Shown: positions 17,924 through 27,656 of the stretch, in pieces
Position numbering within the stretch: the first letter of the stretch is position 1
Layout of the letters: each line of letters opens with the position of its first letter
Assembly (NCBI RefSeq): GCF_000828715.1
Contig: NZ_AP014583.1
Coordinates: 1,238,001-1,302,000 of the forward strand
DNA length: 64,000 nucleotides
Origin: Winogradskyella sp. PG-2
GTDB taxonomy: Bacteria > Bacteroidota > Bacteroidia > Flavobacteriales > Flavobacteriaceae
Reading direction: 5' to 3'
Made by a program: the position numbers and the translations under genes
Notes under the pieces: generated by a model
Told to the model about the DNA's origin: nothing
Database searches by the model: none
The model's input: only the letters and a program-made list of their open reading frames with translations

Positions 17924-20563
17924 TTAACGCTTTAAAGTAAAATGCCCTTTAAATTCTTGTGTATCTAAGACAATACGATACCAGTAATCCGAAGTTGGCA
18001 AATCGACACCATTAAAAGTACCATCCCAGAAAACATTGCTATTAACTGCAGAGAACAACAATTTACCATAACGATCAAAAATATAGACTTCTGAAGAGGT
18101 GAAAAATTGAGAGACATTTAAAACAAAGAAATCATTATCACCATCAGCATTCGGAGTTATAAACTTTTGAATATAAAAATGGAAATGTTCTTGGGTAACT
18201 ACAGCATCACAATCATTTGACTTCACATAAATTGTGTATAGTCCACTTGGAAGACCAATAAATACATTACTAAACTGGTAATTTAAACCATCTATTGAAT
18301 ATTGATAATTACCATTATTAGCCAGATTTACAATTATAGAGCTCCCTTGAGTTATGATATTGTCTATTATCGGATTCTCAATTTCTGAAACAATAAAAGT
18401 TATTATTTCTGTAAGACAACCATCCGTAACCTCAACTACATAAGTACCTTGACTATCAACTGTAATAGATTGAGATATCTCACCAGAATCCCAAATATAT
18501 TCAGGATTCATGATTGAAGAGGTAGCAATTAATTCTATATCATCCCCTTCGCAAAAAGTTAAAATTTCATCTCTAAATTCTAGAGGTTGAGTTCCTGTAA
18601 TTTCCCACGCACAAGAGTCTACATTAAAAAATGTAGATTCCCAACATTCTAAATCACTAGGTTCTTCTGGTTGAGTTCCTGTGATTTCCCAACTACATGT
18701 TGTGCTATTAAAATTTGTGATTTCCCAACAATTGAGTTCTGTAGGTTCTTCTGGTTGAGTTCCTGTAACATCCCAAGAACAGGTAACATTATTGAATGTA
18801 GTCGATTCCCAACATTCTAATCCTGTTGGGGCAGATGGTTGTATCCCTGTGATTTCCCAACTACAAGTTGTAGTATTAAAAATTGCGGTTTCCCAACATT
18901 CTAGATCTACAGGTGCAACAGGTTGTACTCCCGTAACATCCCAACTGCATGTAACATTATCAAAAGTCGTAGTTTCCCAACATTCTAATGTTGGTTGTAT
19001 AGGTTGAGATCCTGTTATTTCCCAAACGCAAGTTGTATCATTAAATGCTGCGGTTTCCCAACACTCCAATCCTGTTGGTGCAGTTGGTTGTATACCTGTG
19101 ACTTCCCATAAGCATGTTGTAGAATTAAAAGTTGTAGTTTCCCAACACTCTAAATCTACAGGTGCAACAGGTTGTACTCCCATAACGTCCCAACTACAGG
19201 TTGTCGTATTAAAAGTTGCTGTTTCCCAACACTCTAATGTTGGTTGCATAGGTTGAGTTCCTGTTATTTCCCAAACACAGGTTGTATTATTAAATGATGT
19301 GGTTTCCCAACACTCTAAATCACTTGGTGCTGCTGGTTGAGTTCCTGTTACAGACCAGCTACATGATGTGTCATTAAAAGTTGCGGTTTCCCAACACTCT
19401 AATGTTGGTTGCATAGGTTGAGTTCCTGTTATTTCCCAAACACAGGTTGTATTATTAAATGATGTGGTTTCCCAACACTCTAAATCAGTTGGTGCTGCTG
19501 GTTGAGTTCCAGTTACAGACCAGCTACATGATGTGTCATTAAAAGTTGCGGTTTCCCAACATTCTGTTGTTGGCATTGTAGGAGCTAACTCAACATTAAC
19601 CTGAAACATGTCCGAAATTGTATTACACGACGCATTATTTACGTTGACTATGGATTCAGCAACTTTTGTCCTGTAAAAAGTCATGGTAGTTATCCCTGTA
19701 AGTGCAATATTTATATTTGTTTCTCCTATAATATCTGTCCAAGTAATTCCATCTGTACTTTCTTGCCATTGATAAAAATGATTACTAAACACTGTAAAAT
19801 CTGGAGTTGCAGTAAGCACTGTAGAATATGGTGTTTGACTACTACAAATCGAAATACTTGCATTACTCATTCCATCACTTACCGAAATATAGTCTCCACA
19901 ACTTTTAAAAACAATATCATCAATTGCTAAATCATTACCACAAGGGTTTGTGCTTGGAGCATTATTTATCATTTTTAAAATAATGGATGTTTGACCAGGC
20001 GATGTTTGAAAAACTAATGCATATTGCTCCCAAGTCGTAGTCGCTGAACTAAATATATTTCCTGTTGCTCCACTGGCTAATAAATTAGTATTTGTATTAT
20101 CCCATATTTCAAACTGAACATTTACAGGTACTCCATTTCCACCACAACCAGAACTCGGTAATATATTAATTAACCAAGACGAAAATTCATAAGTTGTATT
20201 TTCACACAAACCACTTACTGATGTTGTATAGAATTCTTCTGCGATAGAATTAGCATTTACGATTAATGCCTTACCATTGGTGTCGCCTGGAGTATGATCA
20301 CTAGGCAAGGTCCATCCATATGAAAATGTGTTTCTTCCTACTGTATATTGTCCATCTTGTGGGCCAGAATTTCCAATAAAATTATAAGTTGTAGTTCCTG
20401 CTGGTAATGGTGGCCCATAGTTTGTGCCTGTTCCAAAGGTTTCTGTAAAAATGGGGTCACCAGAATTTCCTTGGCAAAATCCTAATTGCGCATGCAACTC
20501 TTTTGAAAGCAAAGAAATACAGAAAATTATGAGTACTTTAAGATCTAAGAAACTATTTCGCAC
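17924..20563 (-). CDS. T9SS type B surface protein with 12 CWE repeats (gliding-motility-associated C-terminal domain)
   Basis: I place the start at the GTG at 20563, which gives a normal signal peptide (LKVLIIFCISLLSKELHAQ). The frame extends to an ATG at 20644, but that overlaps the divergent PBP1C start and adds a hydrophilic leader. N-terminal 200 residues form a beta-sandwich typical of surface proteins (FTETFGTG ... LAIDDIVFKSCGD). Then 12 units of 27-28 residues follow, each CWE-x5-F-x4-C-x-W-x3-G-x-QP with two cysteines. Ig-like segments follow, and the end is a T9SS type B domain: FITPNADGDNDFF, IFDRYGKLL, WDGTFNG, YWYRI, GHFTLKR. It should be exported by the type IX system and displayed or released; adhesin is the likely role. 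Confidence 0.87.
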   Translation of the reverse strand: MRNSFLDLKVLIIFCISLLSKELHAQLGFCQGNSGDPIFTETFGTGTNYGPPLPAGTTTYNFIGNSGPQDGQYTVGRNTFSYGWTLPSDHTPGDTNGKALIVNANSIAEEFYTTSVSGLCENTTYEFSSWLINILPSSGCGGNGVPVNVQFEIWDNTNTNLLASGATGNIFSSATTTWEQYALVFQTSPGQTSIILKMINNAPSTNPCGNDLAIDDIVFKSCGDYISVSDGMSNASISICSSQTPYSTVLTATPDFTVFSNHFYQWQESTDGITWTDIIGETNINIALTGITTMTFYRTKVAESIVNVNNASCNTISDMFQVNVELAPTMPTTECWETATFNDTSCSWSVTGTQPAAPTDLECWETTSFNNTTCVWEITGTQPMQPTLECWETATFNDTSCSWSVTGTQPAAPSDLECWETTSFNNTTCVWEITGTQPMQPTLECWETATFNTTTCSWDVMGVQPVAPVDLECWETTTFNSTTCLWEVTGIQPTAPTGLECWETAAFNDTTCVWEITGSQPIQPTLECWETTTFDNVTCSWDVTGVQPVAPVDLECWETAIFNTTTCSWEITGIQPSAPTGLECWESTTFNNVTCSWDVTGTQPEEPTELNCWEITNFNSTTCSWEITGTQPEEPSDLECWESTFFNVDSCAWEITGTQPLEFRDEILTFCEGDDIELIATSSIMNPEYIWDSGEISQSITVDSQGTYVVEVTDGCLTEIITFIVSEIENPIIDNIITQGSSIIVNLANNGNYQYSIDGLNYQFSNVFIGLPSGLYTIYVKSNDCDAVVTQEHFHFYIQKFITPNADGDNDFFVLNVSQFFTSSEVYIFDRYGKLLFSAVNSNVFWDGTFNGVDLPTSDYWYRIVLDTQEFKGHFTLKR
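18584..19567 (-). repeat. 12-unit, 81-84 base coding repeat array in the T9SS adhesin
   Basis: Twelve units encoding the CWE...QP module. Two adjacent two-unit blocks, 19209-19373 and 19374-19538, are 165 bases each and differ at only three positions, which shows a recent tandem duplication. Other units are more diverged. Confidence 0.93.
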
Positions 20564-20600
20564 GTTTAAATATATAGATAAGTTTGTGTAATAATTTTCA

Positions 20601-20615
20601 CTTTTCGACGAAAAG
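20601..20615. promoter_or_regulatory. Palindrome between the adhesin and PBP1C genes
   Basis: CTTTTCGACGAAAAG: seven-base inverted repeat around one central base, in the divergent upstream region. It could be an operator; no -7 box of the usual form was found beside it. Confidence 0.35.
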
Positions 20616-20642
20616 AACAAAAAACCCTCTTTTGTATAGTAC

Positions 20643-22995
20643 ATGTATAGGTTAATACGGCATTTTAAGCGGAATAAAATAAAAACTGTAGTGGTATTTG
20701 TACTACTTATAGCTTATTATTTCTGTTTACCTAAACACTTATTCAAAGATCCTACAGCGACTGTTATTACAAGTAACTCTAATGAACTTCTAGGAGCATT
20801 AATTGCAGATGATGGGCAATGGAGGTTTCCAGTAAGTGATAGCGTTCCTAATAAATTTAAGGTTTGTATTCTTCAATTTGAAGATGAATATTTTTATAAT
20901 CATCCTGGCTTTAATCCTATTTCAATTTTTAAAGCTTTAAAAGAAAATATAAGTTCTGGTTCGGTAAAACGTGGTGGTAGTACTATTACACAACAAGTCA
21001 TTAGGTTATCTCGAAAAGGACAATCTAGAACATATTTTGAAAAATTTAAAGAAATTATTCTGGCCACAAGGTTAGAGTTTAGGTTTTCAAAAGATGACAT
21101 TTTAAAACTTTATGCTAGCCATGCTCCTTTTGGTGGTAATGTTGTTGGTATTGATGCTGCGTCTTGGAGATACTTTAATCGAAATGCTTCAAATCTGTCT
21201 TGGTCAGAAAGTGCAACTTTGGCTGTTTTACCAAATGCACCAAGTCTTATTTATCCTGGTAAAAACCAAAAAAGACTTTTAGACAAACGCAACCGTTTAT
21301 TAAAAAAATTGCATGAAAATGGTACAATTGATGAGCTAACCTATAAATTATCAATCGCAGAACGATTACCTCAAAAGCCTTATTCATTGCCGCAAATTGC
21401 ACCTCATCTACTCCAAAAAGTAGCCAGAAAGCATAGAGGTGAACGTATTAAAACAACCGTAAAAACTTCGCTTCAAGAACAAAGTAATACGATTGTAAAA
21501 CAACATTATAATCTTTTAAGACAAAATGAGATTTACAATATTTCGGTATTAATATTAGATGTGAATACGAGAGAGATATTAACCTATATTGGTAATTCAC
21601 CCACGGATAATGCACACCAAAAAAGTGTAGATATTATTGACAAACCTAGAAGTACAGGTAGTATTTTAAAGCCTTTTTTATATGCTTCAATGCTCGATGC
21701 TGGTGATTTATTACCAAATACTTTAGTTGCCGATATCCCAACCCATTTTGGAAGTTACCAACCCGAAAATTTCAATAAATCTTATGACGGAGCTGTCTTT
21801 GCAAACGAAGCATTATCGCGTTCACTAAACGTACCTGCTGTACGTATGCTTCAAGGCTTTGGACTCGACAGATTCTATCACTATTTAAAACAATTAGAAC
21901 TCAAAGATTTAAAATATAATGCCAATCATTATGGTTTGTCCTTAGTTCTTGGTGGTGCAGAAAGTAACCTTTGGGATTTATGTAAAAGTTATGGAGCAAT
22001 GGCTTCAACACTAAATCATTTTAATGAAAATTCTAGTCAATATTTTACGAATGAATTTGTACAGCCTCATTACGAGTATGAATCATCTGTTGACTTTGGT
22101 AAACTAACTAATGAGAAAATCGTTTTTGATGCAGCTTCCATTTATCTCACTTTTGAGAGTATGAAGCAAGTCAACCGACCAGAAAATGATGAAAGCTGGG
22201 AATTCTATGATTCTTCGCAAGACATTGCTTGGAAAACTGGCACTAGTTTTGGCTTTAGAGATGCTTGGGCCATTGGGACAACTAAAGATTATGTGGTCGG
22301 AGTTTGGGTTGGCAATGCAGATGGAGAAGGGCGACCTGGTTTAGTTGGTGTACAAACTGCTGCACCCCTTTTATTTGATGTATTTGATGTGCTTCCTAAA
22401 AGCGACTGGTTCACCAAACCTTATGATGAAATGCTGGAAGCAAATATTTGTAAAAAAAAGCGGCTATAGAGCGTCTTCAATATGTGATGATGTAGAAATG
22501 CGTTATATTCAGATCAGTGGGCAAAAAACAGAACCTTGTCCTTATCATCAATTAGTTCATTTAGATGCTTTGGAGCATTTTCAGGTGAATTCATCTTGCG
22601 AATCTGTTTCAAATATTAATAATAAATCCTGGTTTATTCTACCTCCTTTACAAGCCCATTATTTTAAAACTAAAAATCCATTTTACAAGGTAGTTCCTCC
22701 CTATAGAGATGACTGTATAGAAGCACCACGGATTTCTATGGAATTTATTTATCCTAATCAACAAAGTACCATTTTCTTACCTAAGGATTTTAATGGCAAC
22801 ACTAATGATTTAGTCCTAAAAGTAGCACACTCTAAACCAGAGTTAGAACTCTATTGGTATATTGACAACCAATTTGTTGGTAGTACAAAAGATATTCATG
22901 ATATAGCTGTTTTACCAGCTTCAGGAGATCATGTCATCACTGTTATAGATGAACTTGGTAATGAGTTAAAACATAAAATTACTATTTCAGAGTAA
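20643..22995 (+). pseudogene. pbpC: Penicillin-binding protein 1C, split by a one-base frameshift
   Basis: Bifunctional peptidoglycan polymerase. The first frame (20643-22469) has an N-terminal membrane helix (14-30), the GT51 transglycosylase with Glu80 in FEDEYFYNHPG and RGGSTITQQ (110-118), and the transpeptidase with Ser340/Lys343 in STGSILKP, SRSLN, and Lys531 in WKTGTS. It then runs through eight A's (22452-22459) into ICKKKRL and stops. The other frame continues as KKSGYRASSICDD and encodes the whole PBP1C C-terminal domain to 22995. With seven A's the two join without loss. Both catalytic domains are upstream of the break, so the truncated 608-residue product could still work. Sequencing error, true mutation and slippage are all possible. 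PBP1C often partners alpha-2-macroglobulin. Confidence 0.9.
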
Positions 22996-23016
22996 TCACA
23001 TTCGTCTTCAAATTCT

Positions 23017-23024
23017 TATTTTTG
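23017..23024 (+). promoter_or_regulatory. -7 box for the small membrane protein
   Basis: TATTTTTG matches TAnnTTTG, 31 bases before the ATG at 23056. No strong -33 TTG at the usual distance. Confidence 0.35.
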
Positions 23025-23055
23025 TACTTATTATTTAACTAATCAAATTTTAAAA

Positions 23056-23487
23056 ATGATTCAATTTTTACATTCTTATTGGGCTTATTTAGTTTTAGTC
23101 GTTTTGATTTTAGCAACAGTAAATGCCCTTATTAAATTTTTTGGAGATAAAGAATTTGATGCTAAAGATTTTAGAATCTCATTGTTTGCATTAATTACAA
23201 TGCATATTCAATTGTTACTAGGTATTATCTTATTCTTTACAAAAGATTATTTTACAACCATTAACGAAATGGGAGGTATGGGAGAAGTTATGAAAAATGC
23301 TGTAATGCGATCTAATATTATTGAACATCCTTTAACAATGATTATTGCTGTGGCTTTGGTCACAATTGGTTACTCTAAACACAAAAAGAAACTAGTTTCT
23401 AAACCAAAATTTAAAATATTGGCTATTTTCTATACACTGGCTTTGGTATTAGTACTAGCAAAAATTCCATGGAACTTATGGTTCTAG
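23056..23487 (+). CDS. Four-helix membrane protein (flavobacterial, often labelled cytochrome b-like)
   Basis: 143 residues with four membrane helices at about 7-24, 43-63, 93-107 and 123-138. His residues near membrane ends (MHIQLLLG, IEHPLTM) could bind heme, and homologues in flavobacteria are often named cytochrome B, but I see no diagnostic motif. The C-terminus IPWNLWF is characteristic of this small family. Single gene between the PBP1C gene and a bidirectional terminator. Confidence 0.6.
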   Translation: MIQFLHSYWAYLVLVVLILATVNALIKFFGDKEFDAKDFRISLFALITMHIQLLLGIILFFTKDYFTTINEMGGMGEVMKNAVMRSNIIEHPLTMIIAVALVTIGYSKHKKKLVSKPKFKILAIFYTLALVLVLAKIPWNLWF

Positions 23488-23492
23488 AAAAC

Positions 23493-23523
23493 AAAAAGGC
23501 GCAAATTAAATTTGCGCCTTTTT
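23493..23523. terminator. Bidirectional intrinsic terminator
   Basis: AAAAAGGCGCAAATT pairs with its complement AATTTGCGCCTTTTT around a short loop. A and T runs on both sides suit termination of both the membrane-protein gene and the convergent endonuclease gene. Confidence 0.9.
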
Positions 23524-23543
23524 CGTATATTTCTTTTAAGATT

Positions 23544-24623
23544 TTAACCTTTAGTTTTTTTAGTTTCTGATTCAGCTTCTTTTATAAGGTATACATAAAC
23601 CGGAAAATGATCACTAAATCCTCCTGTAAAGCCTCCATCTGCAAAACTTCTAAATGGATAACCTTCATAACGTCCTCTTTTATTAAACATATAAGATGGA
23701 TTATAAATACCCGCTTTGTAAAACCTATATGACGAATAATCTTTTTCAAGTAAAGGTTGAGTCATAATTATTTGATCAAATAAACTCAATGCATCTCTAT
23801 ATGCAGTAGTTCCCCATCCTTTATCAGTAAACATAGTTTCATATGGATTATAAAGTCCTTTTAAAGGTACATCCTTTTTGCTTTTCTTAGCTTTTAAAAC
23901 TTTTTTTACGCTTTCATTGGTTGGGTCATCATTTAAATCACCCATTGTAAAAATCTTAGCATAAGGGTCTATAGATTGTAAGGAATCTATTATGCGTTTA
24001 TTTAATCGTGCAGCACCAACTCTTTTAGATCGACTTCGAGCTTCGCCACCACTTCTAGAAGGCCAGTGATTAACTAATACATGTATTAAATCACCATCTA
24101 ATTCCCCTTTTACTAGTAATTGATCTCTTGTAAAAACACGTTTTCTTGTTAGATCATCGTAAATTAATAATTCGTGTGAACTAGAATCTAATGGTTTAAA
24201 CAATGCTTTTTGATATAGAAGTGCAACATCTATACTTCTTCTATCTGGCCCATCAAAATGTATAATGCCATAATCTTTACCTAATAATAATGGGTCATTC
24301 ACTAAATCCTCTAATACATCTCTATTTTCAATTTCACATACACCGATTACAGCAGGTGAGTTGTTGGCTTGATCTGCACCAATATTAGCGATTACACGAG
24401 CCATATTCTTAATTTTCTTCTTATATACCTCAGAACGATTAGCCTTCATTTCCATAATTGGACTAGCCTCATCAAATTTCAGTGGATCATTGATAGTATC
24501 GAATAAATTTTCTAAATTGTAGAATGCAACTGTATGTATTTTAAATTTTTTGTCTTGTTGCGCCAAAGCACCAGAAAAAGATACAATTGCAAGTAATAAT
24601 AGGAGCGGTTTAAATATTTTCAT
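23544..24623 (-). CDS. Secreted endonuclease/exonuclease/phosphatase-family protein
   Basis: 359 residues with signal peptide MKIFKPLLLLLAIVSFSGALAQ. The EEP (DNase I-like) motifs are in order: FYNLENLFD (35-43), VCEIENRDVL with the metal-binding Glu (about 95-104), NHWPSRSGG with the catalytic His, MGDLNDDP with Asp/Asn, and FSDHFPVYV with the final Asp-His pair. The family cleaves phosphodiester bonds in DNA, RNA or phospholipids. Secretion, and the divergent TonB receptor 138 bases away, suggest a role in using extracellular nucleic acid or phosphoesters, which is inference. Confidence 0.88.
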   Translation of the reverse strand: MKIFKPLLLLLAIVSFSGALAQQDKKFKIHTVAFYNLENLFDTINDPLKFDEASPIMEMKANRSEVYKKKIKNMARVIANIGADQANNSPAVIGVCEIENRDVLEDLVNDPLLLGKDYGIIHFDGPDRRSIDVALLYQKALFKPLDSSSHELLIYDDLTRKRVFTRDQLLVKGELDGDLIHVLVNHWPSRSGGEARSRSKRVGAARLNKRIIDSLQSIDPYAKIFTMGDLNDDPTNESVKKVLKAKKSKKDVPLKGLYNPYETMFTDKGWGTTAYRDALSLFDQIIMTQPLLEKDYSSYRFYKAGIYNPSYMFNKRGRYEGYPFRSFADGGFTGGFSDHFPVYVYLIKEAESETKKTKG

Positions 24624-24668
24624 AGTTGATATATTATCTAATTGTTATATCATAATCAAATTGCTTGC

Positions 24669-24676
24669 CAAAAGTA
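24669..24676 (-). promoter_or_regulatory. -7 box toward the endonuclease gene
   Basis: Minus strand TACTTTTG matches TAnnTTTG, about 45 bases before the endonuclease ATG. It is back to back with the TonB-receptor box at 24697. Confidence 0.4.
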
Positions 24677-24696
24677 TGTAATTATTATAAATAACG

Positions 24697-24704
24697 TACA
24701 TTTG
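24697..24704 (+). promoter_or_regulatory. -7 box toward the TonB receptor gene
   Basis: TACATTTG, a full match to TAnnTTTG, 57 bases before the ATG at 24762. The -33 element is weak. Confidence 0.45.
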
Positions 24705-24761
24705 CAAGCCCTAAATCACTAATATTTAATCAACAATAACAATCAATATTTATAATTAGGC

Positions 24762-27623
24762 ATGAAAAAAAGTTTTTTACTCTTTCTATTCGGAATTGCC
24801 TTTTCATTAACAAGTTTTGCTCAGCAAACCACTGTTAAGGGAAGTGTTTTGGATGGAACTACAGGAGAACCAATTCCTGATGTGACAATTACTATTGAAG
24901 AAACCGGACAAACTTTAAAAACCGATGCAAAAGGTGAATTTAGTTTTTCACAAAATGTGCCTCTTGGAGAGCAGGTTTTAAAGGTTGAAAAGGTAGGCTT
25001 TGTTACAAAACGTTATCCAATTATTGTAAACGAAGGTAAGACTGTTGATATCAGCGGTATGACTCTAGATTACGATCAAAGTGATAAAAAAGATCTATTT
25101 ATTATTTCAATTTCTGATGACAACTTAAATAGTGAAGATGATGGTTTAACCGATAATATTTCTGGTTTACTACAAGCTTCTAGAGATGTATTTCTTAGTG
25201 CAGCCGCATATGATTTTAGTGCGACATTCTTTAGACCAAGAGGTTTAGATAACGCCAATGGTAAGGTACTTATCAATGGTATAGAAATGAACAAACAATT
25301 TAGTGGTAGACCACAATGGGCAAATTGGGGAGGTTTAAATGATGTACAACGGAACCAAGAATTCTCAATGGGTATGTCTGCTAATGATTATAATTTTGGA
25401 GATTTAGCAGGTACTAACAATATTGTGATGCGCGCATCTAAATATAGAAGAGGAGGTCGTGTATCTTATGCTTCTGCAAACAGAAGTTATACCAACAGGG
25501 TTATGGCAAGCTATAGTTCTGGTTTACTAGAAGGAGGTTGGTCTTATTCAGTTTTAGGATCTCGTCGTTTTGGGGATGAAGGTTATGTCGATGGAACGCT
25601 TTACGATGCTAATTCATTTTTCGTTGCGGTTGAAAAACAACTTAACGAAAAGCACAGCTTAAACTTTACAGGAATTTATGCACAGAATAGACGTGGTCGT
25701 TCTACAGCAATAACTCAAGAAGTATTTGACCTTAAAGGACGAAAATACAATCCATTTTGGGGTAAAATTGATGGTGAACAACGTAACTCTAGAATGAGAG
25801 AAACCAATGAGCCAATTTTAATGTTAAATCACTTTTGGGACATTTCATCAAAAGTAAAATTAAACACTAACGTGGCATATCAATTTGGTGAAATCGCAAA
25901 TTCTAGAATAGATAACGGAGGTACTCGTTTAGTAACAATTGGCGGTGAAAGTATTTATCTAGGTGGAGCAAGAAACCCTACACCTGAATATTACCAAAAT
26001 TTACCAAGTTATCATTTACAAGATGCTAATCCTACCGCTTATGACTATCAGTTAGCATTCACAGCACAAGAGGCATTTGTTAATGATGGTCAATTAAATT
26101 GGAATAACTTATACGAAGCTAATGCATCACTTAACGCTCAAGGAGGCAACTCTCTATACGCTGTACAGTCTGATGTTATAAAAGATCAACAGTTATCAAT
26201 TAATTCTATTATTGACGTAGAACTTGCAGATAACATTAAATTTAATGGTGCACTTAATTATAGAAGTCTCAAGAGTGAAAACTTTGCCAGAATAGAAGAT
26301 TTATTAGGTGGTTCAGGTTATTTAGATGTAGATTTCTTTGCAGAAGAAACACCTAATACTGTAGGTGGCGATTTAGAAGATGTAGCTCAGAGTGATTTAC
26401 AAAACCCAAACCGTATCGTAGGTGAAGGTGATCGCTATAAATACAATTTTGAGATGAATGCTGATGTTATTAGCGCATTTGCTCAAGCTCAGTTTAAGTA
26501 TAACAAAGTAGATTTTTATGTTGGTGCTAATGTTTCTCAAACGAGTTATCAAAGAAATGGTATTTATGAAAATGGTAACTTTCAAGGAGGAGGAAACAAC
26601 GGTTCACTTGGAAAGAGTGATAAATTAGATTTCTCTAACTATGGATTAAAAGGTGGCTTTACTTATAAAGTAACAGGAAAGCACTTAATAGATGTTAATG
26701 CTAGTTATTTTACTAAAGCACCTACCTTAAGAAACTCTTTTAGTAATTCTAGACAAACCAATGCGACAGTAATTGGTATAGAAAGTGAAAAAGTTCAATC
26801 CTTAGACGTTAGTTATATTTTTAGATCTCCAATTGTAAAAGCTAGACTTACTGGATTTTATTCTGGTTTTAAAAACGGAACTGATATAGGGTTTTATTTT
26901 ACTGAAGACTTAGCTGGATTAGGAGTAGATGAAGGTGATGCATTTGTGCAAGAAATTTTAACAAATGTTGAAAGAAGAAATATTGGCGTTGAGTTTGGTA
27001 TTGAAGCTCAAGTAACACCAACAATTAAGTTAAAAGGTGCTGCTTCAGTTGGTCAATATACATTTCAGAATAATCCAAACTTATATTTAACTAGTGCAGA
27101 TATAGATGGTGCTTTAACCTTTGGTGATGGAACTACACAAATTAAAGATTACCATGTAGCAAGTGGTCCGGAACGCGCTTTCCAAGTTGGTTTTGAATAT
27201 AGAGATCCTGATTATTGGAATATTGGTGTAACAAGTAATTTCTTCTCTAACGCCTATTTAGATATGAGTAACCTAGCTAGATCAGCAAACTTTACATCTG
27301 ACTACGATGGTAACACTTTTAATGATTACGATCCTATTGTTGCTAAAGAATTATTAAAGCAAGAACAATTTGATGACTATATGTTAGTCAATGTTATTGG
27401 AGGTAAGTCATGGAAAATTGACGACTACTTCGTTGGTTTCTTTGCTACTATAAATAATATTTTTAATGAAGATTACAGAACAGGTGGATTTGAGCAATCT
27501 CGTTTAGCAAATTTCCGAAGATTGCAAGAAGACAAATCTAGAGACAATGGACCTGTATTTGGCCCTAGGTATTTCTTTGGAAATGGTACAACGTACTACT
27601 TAAACGTATATGTAAGATTTTAA
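24762..27623 (+). CDS. TonB-dependent outer-membrane receptor with carboxypeptidase-regulatory-like N-terminal domain
   Basis: 953 residues. Signal peptide MKKSFLLFLFGIAFSLTSFAQ, then a CarboxypepD_reg-like beta-sandwich (about 24-105: TVKGSVLDGTTGEPIPDVTI), a plug-like region (about 125-230, FRPRGLDNANGKVLINGIEMN) and a long beta-barrel ending in the aromatic terminus YYLNVYVRF expected for BAM-inserted porins. It imports a large or scarce substrate at the expense of proton motive force. It is followed after six bases by a DUF5689 lipoprotein, which takes the place that SusD has in glycan loci, and faces the secreted endonuclease. The substrate is not deducible from sequence alone. Confidence 0.9.
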   Translation: MKKSFLLFLFGIAFSLTSFAQQTTVKGSVLDGTTGEPIPDVTITIEETGQTLKTDAKGEFSFSQNVPLGEQVLKVEKVGFVTKRYPIIVNEGKTVDISGMTLDYDQSDKKDLFIISISDDNLNSEDDGLTDNISGLLQASRDVFLSAAAYDFSATFFRPRGLDNANGKVLINGIEMNKQFSGRPQWANWGGLNDVQRNQEFSMGMSANDYNFGDLAGTNNIVMRASKYRRGGRVSYASANRSYTNRVMASYSSGLLEGGWSYSVLGSRRFGDEGYVDGTLYDANSFFVAVEKQLNEKHSLNFTGIYAQNRRGRSTAITQEVFDLKGRKYNPFWGKIDGEQRNSRMRETNEPILMLNHFWDISSKVKLNTNVAYQFGEIANSRIDNGGTRLVTIGGESIYLGGARNPTPEYYQNLPSYHLQDANPTAYDYQLAFTAQEAFVNDGQLNWNNLYEANASLNAQGGNSLYAVQSDVIKDQQLSINSIIDVELADNIKFNGALNYRSLKSENFARIEDLLGGSGYLDVDFFAEETPNTVGGDLEDVAQSDLQNPNRIVGEGDRYKYNFEMNADVISAFAQAQFKYNKVDFYVGANVSQTSYQRNGIYENGNFQGGGNNGSLGKSDKLDFSNYGLKGGFTYKVTGKHLIDVNASYFTKAPTLRNSFSNSRQTNATVIGIESEKVQSLDVSYIFRSPIVKARLTGFYSGFKNGTDIGFYFTEDLAGLGVDEGDAFVQEILTNVERRNIGVEFGIEAQVTPTIKLKGAASVGQYTFQNNPNLYLTSADIDGALTFGDGTTQIKDYHVASGPERAFQVGFEYRDPDYWNIGVTSNFFSNAYLDMSNLARSANFTSDYDGNTFNDYDPIVAKELLKQEQFDDYMLVNVIGGKSWKIDDYFVGFFATINNIFNEDYRTGGFEQSRLANFRRLQEDKSRDNGPVFGPRYFFGNGTTYYLNVYVRF

Positions 27624-27656
27624 AAAGCTATGTTAGAACAAAATAAAAATAAAAAA

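Noticed and set aside
18584..19567. Regular repeats resembling a CRISPR array
   Set aside because: Unit length is 81-84 bases, the whole stretch is one coding frame, and the repeats translate into a conserved protein module.
20564..20644. Extended start of the T9SS adhesin at 20644
   Set aside because: It overlaps the PBP1C start codon and puts about 27 hydrophilic residues before the signal peptide. The GTG at 20563 fits better.
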